A DNA stretch of 64,000 bases from Candidatus Panguiarchaeum symbiosum (GCA_024720975.1 JANJXX010000001.1:250811-314810); one strand, 5' to 3'; shown: positions 19,208 to 29,576, counted from the stretch's first letter. Numbers and translations: made by a program. Notes: generated by a model not told the origin, from the sequence alone.

Positions 19208-19301
19208 TAGCTACACCACCAGGATCAAGTAACCTTAGATGAACCTTAGACAATTTATAACGAAACAATAAATTAGGATATTAGATATTTTATCCTTATC
19301 T

Positions 19302-19642
19302 TGGGGGGAGCTTAGGCCTAGCGGGTTTCCATTTCATGGTGGAAAGTCCCCCGCCCCAAATTCAGGCAGGGCGGCGCAAGCCGCGGAGGAGAAATCCTCC
19401 GTAAGGGCAACAGAAACGACACGTCCTCCTGCAGATGCCAATGCGGCAGCGAAGGGCATGGCAACATGCCCGAGTTAACCTGCCGAGAATGCAGGAGGGA
19501 ACGATGAAACGAGGCCCTCCCTGAGGGGCTAAGGAATGAACCGTCGGCTGTGAAGCCTGAGCCGACGCGGACCGCTTAGTCTGATCCCGCTAGGGTATCA
19601 AACCCGAAACAAAAGGGGGCTTATGGGCCTAGGCTCCTCCCA
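19302..19642 (+). ncRNA. rnpB: RNase P RNA (archaeal)
   Basis: Terminal P1 helix GGGGGAGCUUAGGCCU/GGGCCUAGGCUCCUCCC; conserved GGAAAGUCC, GGGCAACAGAAACG, GAUGAAACGAGG and 3' CAAACCCGAAACAAAAGGGGGCUUAUGGGCC. Confidence 0.9.
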
Positions 19643-19655
19643 ACATCTGAGTACT

Positions 19656-19730
19656 GGGCCCGTGGCGTAGTCAGGATATCGCGCGGGCTTTCGGAGCCCG
19701 GGGTCGCGGGTTCAAATCCCGCCGGGCCCA
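19656..19730 (+). tRNA. tRNA-Arg(UCG)
   Basis: GGGCCCGUGGCGUAGUCAGGAUAUCGCGCGGGCUUUCGGAGCCCGGGGUCGCGGGUUCAAAUCCCGCCGGGCCCA. Confidence 0.93.
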
Positions 19731-19801
19731 ATTCGCTCTGTAATTCTAGTAGGGTCCGAGATCTTGGTACTCTGGCTCAGAAATTCTAAGAAACATGCTA
19801 A

Positions 19802-21022
19802 TCAAGGTTGCGCCAACACGCAAGCTAATTCTTGGTATATCTCCGCAAAAAGGGGATCTTTGAGTAGGATATCCTCGATGACTTCCACCGGTATCTCTAA
19901 TTTGATTATTCGCGTACGTCCGTGTCTGCCAAACGAAACTATTGTTGAACTTATTATTCCAAGTGTCTCTAACTCTGCCAGGTAATCGTTAATTCTTCTG
20001 AGAGTTATAGGCTGCCTTCCTATCTGTGAGAGTAGCCAATCATAAGTCTGTTTTATCCTACCTGTTACTATCTTACTACTCGTCTTGGACAGTCCTGCTA
20101 TTCCCAGTAATAAAAGTTGCTGATTTGGCGGAAGAGTTAATATAACCTCCTTTATTATATTTCTCTCTACCTCTTCAGATGCCTGCATTACGTGATCCAC
20201 TGCAACTTTTGAATCACCCTTTCTCTCTGCAATCTCCCCCGCTACTCGAAGCAAATCTATGGCTTTTCTAGCATCACCATCTCTGGCTGCCACTGCTGCA
20301 GCATATCTTATTGCTTCGTCATCTATTACTCCCTCCCAGAAGGCTAACTTTGCTCTCTGCAGTAATATACCATACAGCTGGTCCTGTGTGTATGGTTGAA
20401 AGATTATAGTTTCCTCCGACAAACTTGAGAGAACCCTAGCATCTAGATATTCCCTAAAGCGTACATCATTTGTAATGCCAATTAACGATATTTTCGATTT
20501 TGCAAGTTCGGAGTTCAGTCGCGTGAATTGATAAAGAATATCGTCCCCAGAATATTTAACCAGCCAGTCTACTTCATCAAAAACAACAAGGAAAAACATG
20601 TAATTTTCCTCTAGTCTTTTCATAATCAAAGAAAGAATTACATCTGGAGGAAGCCCCGTTTTAGAAATTTTAAGCTCAAGGTCTGTGGCTATTTTTACGA
20701 GTGCGCGATAATTGGTGCGATAGAACCGGCAATTCACGTACGAATAGCCGAAAGGAACCTTAGCTTCGTCTGTTTTTTCCTTTAGCTTTCTCAGAACTAG
20801 CTGTGTAACTGCTGTTTTACCAGTGCCTACAGGACCATACTCAAAAATGTTACTGGGTCGCGTCCCCTTGAGTATATTTACTAAAATATCGGCAAGTTTT
20901 AATATTTCCTTCTCTCTGTAGGGGAGATCATCTGGAACGTAGTCTACAGATAGGTACCTTTTGTCCTTAAATACGCTTCTTCTACTAAGTGCTTGCTCAA
21001 GAAATTTGTCTAATAGACTCAT
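19802..21022 (-). CDS. cdc6: Orc1/Cdc6-family replication initiator
   Basis: Walker A YGPVGTGKTAVTQ, Walker B FLVVFDEVDWL, C-terminal winged helix. Confidence 0.93.
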   Translation of the reverse strand: MSLLDKFLEQALSRRSVFKDKRYLSVDYVPDDLPYREKEILKLADILVNILKGTRPSNIFEYGPVGTGKTAVTQLVLRKLKEKTDEAKVPFGYSYVNCRFYRTNYRALVKIATDLELKISKTGLPPDVILSLIMKRLEENYMFFLVVFDEVDWLVKYSGDDILYQFTRLNSELAKSKISLIGITNDVRFREYLDARVLSSLSEETIIFQPYTQDQLYGILLQRAKLAFWEGVIDDEAIRYAAAVAARDGDARKAIDLLRVAGEIAERKGDSKVAVDHVMQASEEVERNIIKEVILTLPPNQQLLLLGIAGLSKTSSKIVTGRIKQTYDWLLSQIGRQPITLRRINDYLAELETLGIISSTIVSFGRHGRTRIIKLEIPVEVIEDILLKDPLFAEIYQELACVLAQP

Positions 21023-21269
21023 CTTTACGAGGACCCACTAGACTTGTGCGTATATAGAGCTCCTGAGGAAGCTTAAACAAGAAGGCATTACCTATACAAT
21101 ACATCTGAAATACACGATAATGCATACGCTAGGACAACTGTTCAGACTACTAGAATAATTAGGAAAAGCAAACTTTTGCTTTATCTTCAGGCAGTTGTCA
21201 TTTTTAAATTCATCCAATAAATTTTTTGCAAATTTTGTACCTGTTGGCTGCATTGTAGCGGGCTGGATT

Positions 21270-22880
21270 ATGGAACCTCGCAAAAAATACGTCATTGACA
21301 TAAGTCTTATAACGTCAGGAGGTTTGGAAACGGAAACCACACAGGAGTTGGCGAAGGACAATGCTACCTTTTATGTTCACTCCTTAATAATACGAAAACT
21401 AAAAAATATGGCCGACGAAGGTCTAGACGAGGGTCGCATAGGTATTTCGCTACTCGAAAACTTCGGGAAAAAAGCTCGACTTGAATTTGAATTCTCCGAT
21501 GTTCCCGACAGAGTTTCCATCACTGAAGCAATTTTAGAGCTCGCAATGCGACTATCTGCCACTGTATTAACTAGTGATGAAAACGTCCACAAGTTATGCA
21601 GGGGTTTCAAAATAGACTCTATTCTAATAAAGAAAGATGTTGATATCAATACGTTGAAACTCCTACAATTCTTTGATGATGAAACATTGAGCATTCATTT
21701 AAAAGAGAAATGCAAGCCATTTCGAAAGAAGGGGGTGCCTGGAAATTGGGTGTTTGAAGAAATACGTGACAATCCTATTACGGCGGATGAACTAAGAGAA
21801 TTAATAAGAGAAGTTATAGAGGCTGCAAAAATTCATCCTGGAAGTTTCATCGAGATTGAAAGACCTGGCAGTACAATAATTCAATTGAGGGATCTCAGAA
21901 TAGTGATAACAAGACCTCCGTTCTCCGATGGCCTTGAAATAACCGCTGTTAGGCCTGTGAGAAGACTACATCTAGAGGACTATCATCTTCCGGAAAAACT
22001 GATTCGAAGACTTGAGCTTCGAGCCGAGGGAATTCTGATTTCTGGCAGTCCTGGTGCCGGAAAAACTACTTTTGCGCAGGCTTTAGCAGAGTTTTATCGC
22101 AGAAAGGGTAAAATAATAAAAACTATAGAAGCACCGCGAGACATGCAGCTAAGTGAGGATATAACTCAATACTCAAAAAGCTATGGAACACCAGAGGAAC
22201 TCCATGACATTCTTTTGCTCTCTAGACCTGATTATTGCATATTCGACGAAATACGCAATCCGGAGGATATAGAACTATTCTCTGACCTTAGGCTCGCCGG
22301 TATAGGCATGGTTGGTGTTATTCACTCAACGACGGCTATAGACGCCATACAACGATTTATAGGCAAGGTAGAACTCGGGATGATACCTAGCATTATTGAC
22401 ACAGTAATCCATATGAAGCATGGCCAAATTGAAAGGGTCCTAGCTTTGAGAACAATGGTTAAAATTCCGCACGGGTTAACAAGTGAAGATCTAGCTCGTC
22501 CTGTGGTCGTAGTTTACGACTTCCTCTCAGGTAGACCTCTTTTTGAGATTTATACATTTGGAGAGAGAACGTTCGTGGTACCTATTTCAAGGGAGGCTAG
22601 TAGAGAAATTTATGGTGAATCTATGGAAGGAGCTTTAGAAGCCCCAACCCAGGAGGGGCTGATATTTACATTAAGAGAAACCAAACGCGCATATATATTT
22701 GACTTCGGAAAGAAATACGGATCCAAACACGTGGTTGGTTACGCTGGATCGAAAATCATCGCGAGAGGCGTAACATCAAGAAGTGGCAAGTTAGTAGTTT
22801 CTAAAAGATCTCATTCAGGCAGAGCAATCGAAGAAGCTCTAAGCGCCGGGGAAGAGCTTAAGTTTTATATGGGACAATAG
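21270..22880 (+). CDS. PIN-domain/PilT-like ATPase with C-terminal KH-like region
   Basis: YVIDISLITSGGL PIN N-terminus, ILISGSPGAGKTTFAQALAEFY, SRPDYCIFDEIRNPEDIELFSDLRLAGIGMVGVIHST; start taken at MEPRKKYVID. Confidence 0.88.
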   Translation: MEPRKKYVIDISLITSGGLETETTQELAKDNATFYVHSLIIRKLKNMADEGLDEGRIGISLLENFGKKARLEFEFSDVPDRVSITEAILELAMRLSATVLTSDENVHKLCRGFKIDSILIKKDVDINTLKLLQFFDDETLSIHLKEKCKPFRKKGVPGNWVFEEIRDNPITADELRELIREVIEAAKIHPGSFIEIERPGSTIIQLRDLRIVITRPPFSDGLEITAVRPVRRLHLEDYHLPEKLIRRLELRAEGILISGSPGAGKTTFAQALAEFYRRKGKIIKTIEAPRDMQLSEDITQYSKSYGTPEELHDILLLSRPDYCIFDEIRNPEDIELFSDLRLAGIGMVGVIHSTTAIDAIQRFIGKVELGMIPSIIDTVIHMKHGQIERVLALRTMVKIPHGLTSEDLARPVVVVYDFLSGRPLFEIYTFGERTFVVPISREASREIYGESMEGALEAPTQEGLIFTLRETKRAYIFDFGKKYGSKHVVGYAGSKIIARGVTSRSGKLVVSKRSHSGRAIEEALSAGEELKFYMGQ

Positions 22881-22905
22881 TAGTTGGCTAAGTATTATTT
22901 CATTT

Positions 22906-24366
22906 TTATTCATCAATATAATTCAAAATCTCACGCCTTATTACAAGACTATACATGTCTTGGAGCATTTCCTCCTCCCTAGCGACCTCCAGCATTTTGC
23001 TAGGTGAATCGATTATTTCGAAGGAAGTAAATGATGGTTCAATCTTAATGGTCTTCACGTATTCTTCAAGAAAGTCACTCAGCAAAACTGACTCGTCCAC
23101 TAAAAAAACAATTCTTTGACCCTCAATCCATGGTCCAGCAATGGATCTGCCACGATATTTTCGAATAAATGACAATATGTTTTCAGTGCTAGCGCTTGTT
23201 GGAGGGCCACTAACTATTCTAGGAGTAGGCGTCGCATGAAATCTTGTCTCAATTAGAATTATCATTGAATTCTTCCCTTCGCTTATTCCCAGAAAAATTG
23301 GGGAGAACTCACTGCGTTCTAGTACATTTTTAATCTTATGCATAATTCTAAGCGCCTGTCCCCAGTACACGTCTGGCGGTACGTTACTCCTCCTTAGAAC
23401 TAACATACATAATTTTCTCCTGGAAATCTCGCTTATGATAGACTCATCTTTGGGTAAGTCCGGAGCTTTCGGGAAGAAGAACTTACTACTCGGTTTTGCT
23501 AGGAATAGTTTGGATAACAACTGAAATCGACATATGGTCTCCCTCCTTAGCGCATTCGTTACATTCCTATTCCTATCTACTGGATCTACGAGTATGAATG
23601 AGTGGTTGAATTTCTTAAACGCATCCTCAGGAGACCAGGTGCGCGTTAAATCGATAAGTATTCTTTTCTTTCTTGACAATTCCTTTACAGCCTGTAGGAA
23701 TGAGCCATAATATATTATCAGTAACTCACAGGCGTACCCAGAGAAGCCGCCAACTTTTATCTCTGCGCCGTATACTCCTATTCCTTTTAAAAACCCTTTG
23801 AGCAACCTAACCTCATTTCTTAGATCATCGTTAAGCATTGATCGCACATAACGTGTATGGTAGGGCGTTCTATCAACTGCGGATATTATTTTTTCTGGGT
23901 GGGATTCAAATGCCGGTACGATATCAACCTCATAGCCTTCAATCCATACGTGTAAATATGGATGCTCAGCGTACCTCATTTGGCTACGAAGATCGAGTTC
24001 TCTCATAACCTTCATTACAAGATCTTCAAGCATACCTTTATATTCATATTCACTAGTAGGCGGTGGCGGCAGTAGAATGAATATATCAAAATCCACGGAT
24101 CCAGAGATCCAAGTACCTCTAGCAACAGATCCCTCGATTTCAACTGATGCTTGAATTTCGAGCTTTCTTAATGCTTCCTCAACCTTTAATTTAATTTTCT
24201 CGGCTAGCTCTCTTACTCGCTTATCCTCCTCATCTGATGGTACTATTCTATGAAGAACTTCAAGAAGTGTATTAACGAGGTCTTCTCTACCTTCTTCGCG
24301 TGCTATCCTTATTGATGGAAGCTCTAGGAATCTTTTTTGAGCTCCAGATGGTTCACCATGGAACAT
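22906..24366 (-). CDS. cca: CCA-adding enzyme (archaeal class I tRNA nucleotidyltransferase)
   Basis: EIEGSVARGTWISGSVDFDIFILLPP..HPYLHVWIEGYEVDIVPAF..VRLLKGFLKGIGVYGAEIKVGGFSGYACELLI. Confidence 0.94.
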   Translation of the reverse strand: MFHGEPSGAQKRFLELPSIRIAREEGREDLVNTLLEVLHRIVPSDEEDKRVRELAEKIKLKVEEALRKLEIQASVEIEGSVARGTWISGSVDFDIFILLPPPPTSEYEYKGMLEDLVMKVMRELDLRSQMRYAEHPYLHVWIEGYEVDIVPAFESHPEKIISAVDRTPYHTRYVRSMLNDDLRNEVRLLKGFLKGIGVYGAEIKVGGFSGYACELLIIYYGSFLQAVKELSRKKRILIDLTRTWSPEDAFKKFNHSFILVDPVDRNRNVTNALRRETICRFQLLSKLFLAKPSSKFFFPKAPDLPKDESIISEISRRKLCMLVLRRSNVPPDVYWGQALRIMHKIKNVLERSEFSPIFLGISEGKNSMIILIETRFHATPTPRIVSGPPTSASTENILSFIRKYRGRSIAGPWIEGQRIVFLVDESVLLSDFLEEYVKTIKIEPSFTSFEIIDSPSKMLEVAREEEMLQDMYSLVIRREILNYIDE

Positions 24367-24895
24367 TCTTGAGCCCTGCTAGATATGCGATTGTGTTGGA
24401 TAATGGATGTATGAGTAAAGTAAAGAGCAAACACACCATTAGTTCAAATGAACTTAGAAGCGGGTAAAAAGGATATGAAAACAGTAGTGCAAAAACAGCG
24501 AATCCCAATTGATCCATTAGAGGCAATGTTGATCCAGGCTTCAAATTCAACCGACGTTTAATAAAAGATCCTAAGAGATCCCCCGTGTGCGTTCCTAAAC
24601 TCAGGAGAAATGCTAAAAGTAAAGCATCTGATACTAAAATTTCATCAAGACTAACCAGAGGGAATATTAGGGGCAGAACTAATCCCGTCAAAGTTCCCAG
24701 AGTTAGACCTCCAAAAAAACCACAAATTGTTTTATTATCCCCAAAAATGCGCTTACCATCAACGAATTTTTTGCCAAAGTCTAAAGGAGGACCTCCGCGA
24801 GTTATTACTGGCGTGGCATTCGCGATGTACGCTGGCAGAATATACACTAAAGCCCGAAGGAAGCTTAACAGAAGATCGCTCATTAGTTTTCTCAC
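24353..24895 (-). CDS. carS: CDP-archaeol synthase
   Basis: LPAYIANATPVITRGGPPLDFGKKFVDGKRIFGDNKTICGFFGG. Confidence 0.92.
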   Translation of the reverse strand: MRKLMSDLLLSFLRALVYILPAYIANATPVITRGGPPLDFGKKFVDGKRIFGDNKTICGFFGGLTLGTLTGLVLPLIFPLVSLDEILVSDALLLAFLLSLGTHTGDLLGSFIKRRLNLKPGSTLPLMDQLGFAVFALLFSYPFYPLLSSFELMVCLLFTLLIHPLSNTIAYLAGLKNVPW

Positions 24896-25272
24896 CTTAT
24901 TATCCGCTTGAGCATTTTGTCGGCTTGAGTTTCCTTCTTTACCTCCTTAACAACAACCTTACCCTCACGTATTTGGTTTATTTTATGCGCCAACAATTTA
25001 AGCAACTTATGCTTGCTTACCTTAGCGAGCTTCGGAATTTTTATTCTGCCTTTTCCCTCAATCCAGTTACTAGGATGCGATTTATTCCTTTCGACAATAA
25101 CGGGAATATTTAAAAGCTCACATGCTTTAATTAGCTCATTCAAAGTAGGGTTTTCCACAGCAAGACTAAGCGGAACCTTTCTGCCAAGTTTTCTTGATAA
25201 CCGATAGTCCACATGCTCGGGATAAATAATCCAATACTGATTGCGTTCAGTGATGTATTCACTCAAAGTCAT
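24892..25272 (-). CDS. srp19: Signal recognition particle protein SRP19
   Basis: WIIYPEHVDYRLSRKLGRKVPLSLAVENPTLNELIKACELLNI..WIEGKGRIKIPK. Confidence 0.88.
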   Translation of the reverse strand: MTLSEYITERNQYWIIYPEHVDYRLSRKLGRKVPLSLAVENPTLNELIKACELLNIPVIVERNKSHPSNWIEGKGRIKIPKLAKVSKHKLLKLLAHKINQIREGKVVVKEVKKETQADKMLKRIIR

Positions 25273-27119
25273 CCACCGCTTGGCTCTCTAATGAGCTCTT
25301 CAACAAGCCCCAATATGTAAGCATGAGCAACGATAAACTCATCATCAAATTCCTTAGCAAGTTCTGAGTATACTAAGCGATGAACATTAAGTCTATCTAG
25401 TATTCCGTAATAATCGGATGCTGTCTTGAGCTTTTTGATGAACATCAGAGCCTTTATTAATTTAGCTGCGGATCCAACAAAGTCAGAAGGCAAGTTGCAT
25501 TCTGTTCTCACTTTTTCCCACAGTTCACGCTCTAGCTTAGGAGCACACAAAATAATCAATCTCTTTTTTTCTACTAGAACTCCGAGGAATTCGTGACACT
25601 CAAAACCTAAAGAACGTTTTAGCTTTGTAAGATCAAAAACCTCGAGAAATGCATATGGTTCTTTGTAAATTTTATACCTTAGGTTGCGACCACTCGCCTC
25701 CAGGTTATCAGTTTCAACAACACATAAGTAGTGCGCATATATTTCAGAAAGTAGGAACGGTATACCTTTTTGGAGGCAGTAAAGAAAAACATTGGATGGC
25801 CTTAACGCTGAACCTTCAGTTATCTCTGAACTTATGCCAGATCGTGCAATCATGATCCTTAAGCGCCAGTAAGCCTCTTCAACGCTTTTTCCACTCCTTA
25901 TTATCTTAAGTGCTTGGGCAATCTGGTTTCGCTCCTCCTGACTCAGATCTTTATGCCTAGAAAGGTACAGAAAAATGTTCTCAACGAATTTTATATCTGG
26001 CATAGGTTCACCGTTCTTGTCTTGCCTCATGCAGATGAGAACCCTTCCAATACCAGGCAGGAACGTTTGAGTAAGCACTTGGAGGTAGTTATTTCCCACC
26101 TCAATTAAGCTACCTATTACGCTCTCCGGGAGCATCTTTATTGATGGGCAACGTGTGAAATTTTTAGAAGGTTCTTTTAAGAGGGTTCTTTCCACAAGCA
26201 GTACACCCCTCTGTTCCCTCAAGTTTTCAGCACTGACATAACCCAACGGTTTGTACCTTGGTTGCAGCTTGCTCAGAGTATCAGAAGATAAGTAATTCAA
26301 ATAACCCTCGACACCTAGGAAATGCCTTATTGTCGAAGGCTTTAATTCCTGTTTACCGATTCTAGCCTGCATGCGCCTGACGAACTTAGCGCGGAAGTCT
26401 GATACATCTGTAGCCATGAAATCAAAGCCAAGATCTTTGTACAAAGCATCTAATACTGTACTATCAATCTCCTCCTCTGAAGCTACTTCTAGAAAAACTT
26501 GCCCTTCCGCACTTATGTAGAGATCCGTAACTAGAGCGAGCTCGCCATCAGGTTCTAAACGTACATTTTGACCGATCATTCTCTTGAATCGAAGTACTAT
26601 TGTCGGATCTACTGCCGAGATATTAGAAAGTATGTTTAGAACTTTTAGTAATTTCTCTGCTTTAACCAGTAACTTCTGAAGATGCGATGAACGCTCATCC
26701 TGGTATTTACTTTGGAGATTTTTTATTGTCTCCAGACTCCTCCTAAGATCATCTGAGAGCTTGATAATCGTGTCACGGTTGCTTTTAATGGTATTCCACA
26801 AAACCTTAAGATTAAGCTGACCAGTGGAGATTGCTGAAAGGTAACTCCTAATCCTGGAAACATATTCCTCAACTGCATCGATGCTCTTAATGGCTTCGGG
26901 CTTACTTTCGCTGAGTCTATGCTCTGTTGCAGATTTTTTTGCGTATAATTCCCCCATTTTTTGAAGTAAAATTGCCATGTAATGCCTTAGTTTGCTTAGC
27001 GATTCTGCACTTAATTTCCTCTGAGCTTCTTCTACCAACTTTGTAACGTACTGCAATTCATCATTGATTTCCTGGAGATTTTTAGCAAGTAATAGATACA
27101 AATCAAAGTCTTCACTCAT
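25269..27119 (-). CDS. Uncharacterised large protein with N-terminal coiled coil
   Basis: Long ORF overlapping srp19 start by 4 nt; heptad-rich N-terminus; start at MSEDFDLYLL preferred to the 27191 ORF start; no family recognised. Confidence 0.6.
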   Translation of the reverse strand: MSEDFDLYLLLAKNLQEINDELQYVTKLVEEAQRKLSAESLSKLRHYMAILLQKMGELYAKKSATEHRLSESKPEAIKSIDAVEEYVSRIRSYLSAISTGQLNLKVLWNTIKSNRDTIIKLSDDLRRSLETIKNLQSKYQDERSSHLQKLLVKAEKLLKVLNILSNISAVDPTIVLRFKRMIGQNVRLEPDGELALVTDLYISAEGQVFLEVASEEEIDSTVLDALYKDLGFDFMATDVSDFRAKFVRRMQARIGKQELKPSTIRHFLGVEGYLNYLSSDTLSKLQPRYKPLGYVSAENLREQRGVLLVERTLLKEPSKNFTRCPSIKMLPESVIGSLIEVGNNYLQVLTQTFLPGIGRVLICMRQDKNGEPMPDIKFVENIFLYLSRHKDLSQEERNQIAQALKIIRSGKSVEEAYWRLRIMIARSGISSEITEGSALRPSNVFLYCLQKGIPFLLSEIYAHYLCVVETDNLEASGRNLRYKIYKEPYAFLEVFDLTKLKRSLGFECHEFLGVLVEKKRLIILCAPKLERELWEKVRTECNLPSDFVGSAAKLIKALMFIKKLKTASDYYGILDRLNVHRLVYSELAKEFDDEFIVAHAYILGLVEELIREPSGG

Positions 27120-27308
27120 ACACAACTTCCCTCCAGGATTAAAGTGATGGAAAATGCTATCCCCTTTAGGAAATTTAATACTTAGAGACAAATTGCGTTA
27201 AAATCCATAGAAACATAAGCAATTCAGGCCTATTGAGAGTACTTTTCTAATAAAACTTTAAAAGTAATAGTTTGACACTACTATATTACTTTCTGTGGTG
27301 GTGCCGTT

Positions 27309-27575
27309 TTGCGGATGTGTCCACAGTGTGGAACCCCACTTGAGAGGAGAGAAAGAAAAGGTAATTATGTGTTATTCGTTTGTCCTATTTGTGGCTTTTC
27401 AGAGACAGCTAAAATTAAAAAACCCGTAACTGATGAGAAGCAGGGGATAAGAATCAAGATTGAACAAAAGGGAGAGGGAGTTATTGAAGAGAAAAAGAAA
27501 CGCGTTGAAATAAGCGAGGAAGAAATTGAGAGTGTACTCGAGATTCTAGAAAGTTCAGAGAGTACCGGTGGGTAA
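27309..27575 (+). CDS. Small zinc-ribbon protein resembling TFS N-terminus
   Basis: MCPQCGTPLERRERKGNYVLFVCPICGF..; no second zinc ribbon. Confidence 0.6.
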   Translation: MRMCPQCGTPLERRERKGNYVLFVCPICGFSETAKIKKPVTDEKQGIRIKIEQKGEGVIEEKKKRVEISEEEIESVLEILESSESTGG

Positions 27576-29510
27576 GTGAGATATTCGGGATAGATACTCA
27601 AAGATTCGTTTTTCCTCGTTTTCATTCGCAATTCTAAATCCCCAATATTCTAATTGAACACTTGCTCGTCCATGCGTAGCATTCCTCAAGGCCTCTGCAA
27701 ATCCTAAGGAATCCAGAACTGAGATCCGTCCTGATATCTCACATAAATCGGTGCTAGTTACATTTTCTATCTTTGCATTACGTGATGACAATAAGCTAGT
27801 CACTTGACCTATGAACTCATGATCAGTGATTATGCTAAAAGAATAGTATGGTTGTGCTACATATGTTTGCAAACTAGAGAGGGCTTCATATACTTTTTGA
27901 ATGATTTCGCTCTCCGGAATTTTCTCTTTAATTTTAACCGAAATTCGAGTTGCTACTATTGGCTCTCTTATCCTTGGGCCTGCTCTCAAGCTATTTAATA
28001 TTATCGATTCGAGCGCTGATTTTTTGTCAGGTGGCAAAACGCCAGTGATTTCAACACGATTCTCTAAATTTTTTATTGCGTCAACCGATGTCACATCTTC
28101 AATCGGTTCAATAATGATCTCAAGTGCATCTGTCGAAATCTTAACTTTCTCTTTGGGAATCTCTTTGAATGCTACTATAGGTTCTGTTGTAAATACAGGC
28201 ACAGTCTCATTCAAGTTTTTGATAGCAAGTTCAAGGTGAAGTTCCCCCAAGCCATGCAGGATTATTTGTCCGGTCTCCTCTGATACTCTAAATGATAAGT
28301 TTGGATCTTCAATTACAAGCCTCTCGAGAGCCTCGAGGAGACGCTTTATTTCACCATAATTCTTTGGACTAATTGCCACCACAAGGACTGGATAAGCCGT
28401 ATACATTGGTGCAACAAAATATCCATCAATAGGTTTTTCGGAGTACGTTTCACCAGGAAGTGCATTCATTACACCCCCAAAAATGTTACCTGCAGGAACT
28501 TCAGCGATACTCTCTAACTTGTTTGCGTGAATTAAAAATACTGACTGCAAACGTCTTCTTTCTCCTTTACTAGAGTTTATATACTCACCTGGTTTGACTG
28601 TCCCAGAGAAAACACGAGCTGTGATATAACTCAATCCTCTTTCTATAGAAACCTTACTCACATAGAATATAACCTCGCTATCTGGAGAGCATAATAAAGC
28701 ATTTTCTGGAAGTTCTCCATTCCATAGATACTTAACTCTAATCTTTTGAGCATATACTGGGGGTGGACACTTATCTAAAATCACGTTAATGATTTTTTTG
28801 CCCAGTGGAAATTCGCCTTGGAGCTCCTGGATTTTTCCACTACGGTAATAATTAATTACGTCTTCGAATTTTAGGCCATACCTCCTGAAATCGCTATATA
28901 CTAGTCCCCAACCATGCAAAGCAGATCCGAATATTATTGTGTCATCCTTTGGATTTATTTGCCAAGTACTAGCAAGTTCCGGGAATGCATATCTTTCTAA
29001 TATCGAGTTAAACCTCTTAATTATCGAGGACAGCTTGGAATAGATTTGAGCGGGACTTGCCTTTATCTCATTGATGAGTCTATCTATCTTGTTAATAAAT
29101 AGAATCGGGCGCACCACTTCACGAAGTGCTAGACGGAGGTATGACTCTGTCTGCGCCATAACTCCCTCGACTGCATCTACAACAAATATCGCTGAGTCTG
29201 CTAACCTTAAAGCTCTAGACACCTTTCCAGAGAAGTCTACGTGTCCAGGTGTATCCACCAGATGCACCAAATACTCCGAGGAGTTTCTAGTTATTCTGAG
29301 GCTCATTACTGTAGTCTTCATAGTTATACCGCGTCGCTGCTCTTCAAGCCAATAATCTAGAAATCTCGCCTTGCCTGCTAATGATTTCGCTATCACACCT
29401 ACCTCAGCAAGTATATAGTCAGCCATTGTTGTCTTTCCATGATCAATATGCCCAGCTATGGCAACGTTTCTAACCTGCTCACTTGGCGGAAACTTTTTCA
29501 ATGCATCCAC
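27555..29510 (-). CDS. EF-2-like GTPase paralogue with shortened domain IV
   Basis: VRNVAIAGHIDHGKTTMADYIL, EEQRRGITMKTT, DTPGHVDFSGKVSRALRLADSAIFVVDAVEGVMAQTE, INKID; lacks the HRGPAQ-type diphthamide loop. Confidence 0.85.
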   Translation of the reverse strand: MDALKKFPPSEQVRNVAIAGHIDHGKTTMADYILAEVGVIAKSLAGKARFLDYWLEEQRRGITMKTTVMSLRITRNSSEYLVHLVDTPGHVDFSGKVSRALRLADSAIFVVDAVEGVMAQTESYLRLALREVVRPILFINKIDRLINEIKASPAQIYSKLSSIIKRFNSILERYAFPELASTWQINPKDDTIIFGSALHGWGLVYSDFRRYGLKFEDVINYYRSGKIQELQGEFPLGKKIINVILDKCPPPVYAQKIRVKYLWNGELPENALLCSPDSEVIFYVSKVSIERGLSYITARVFSGTVKPGEYINSSKGERRRLQSVFLIHANKLESIAEVPAGNIFGGVMNALPGETYSEKPIDGYFVAPMYTAYPVLVVAISPKNYGEIKRLLEALERLVIEDPNLSFRVSEETGQIILHGLGELHLELAIKNLNETVPVFTTEPIVAFKEIPKEKVKISTDALEIIIEPIEDVTSVDAIKNLENRVEITGVLPPDKKSALESIILNSLRAGPRIREPIVATRISVKIKEKIPESEIIQKVYEALSSLQTYVAQPYYSFSIITDHEFIGQVTSLLSSRNAKIENVTSTDLCEISGRISVLDSLGFAEALRNATHGRASVQLEYWGFRIANENEEKRIFEYLSRISHLPTGTL

Positions 29511-29576
29511 CTTTGTTTTTCTATTATAAAGCCTTTTCAGTAGTTAAGTATTAACAGTATCTCGAAGGGGGAGCTA

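Noticed and set aside
21023-21269. Possible replication origin next to cdc6
   Set aside because: No ORB/mini-ORB-like repeats or strong inverted repeats seen in the divergent intergenic region
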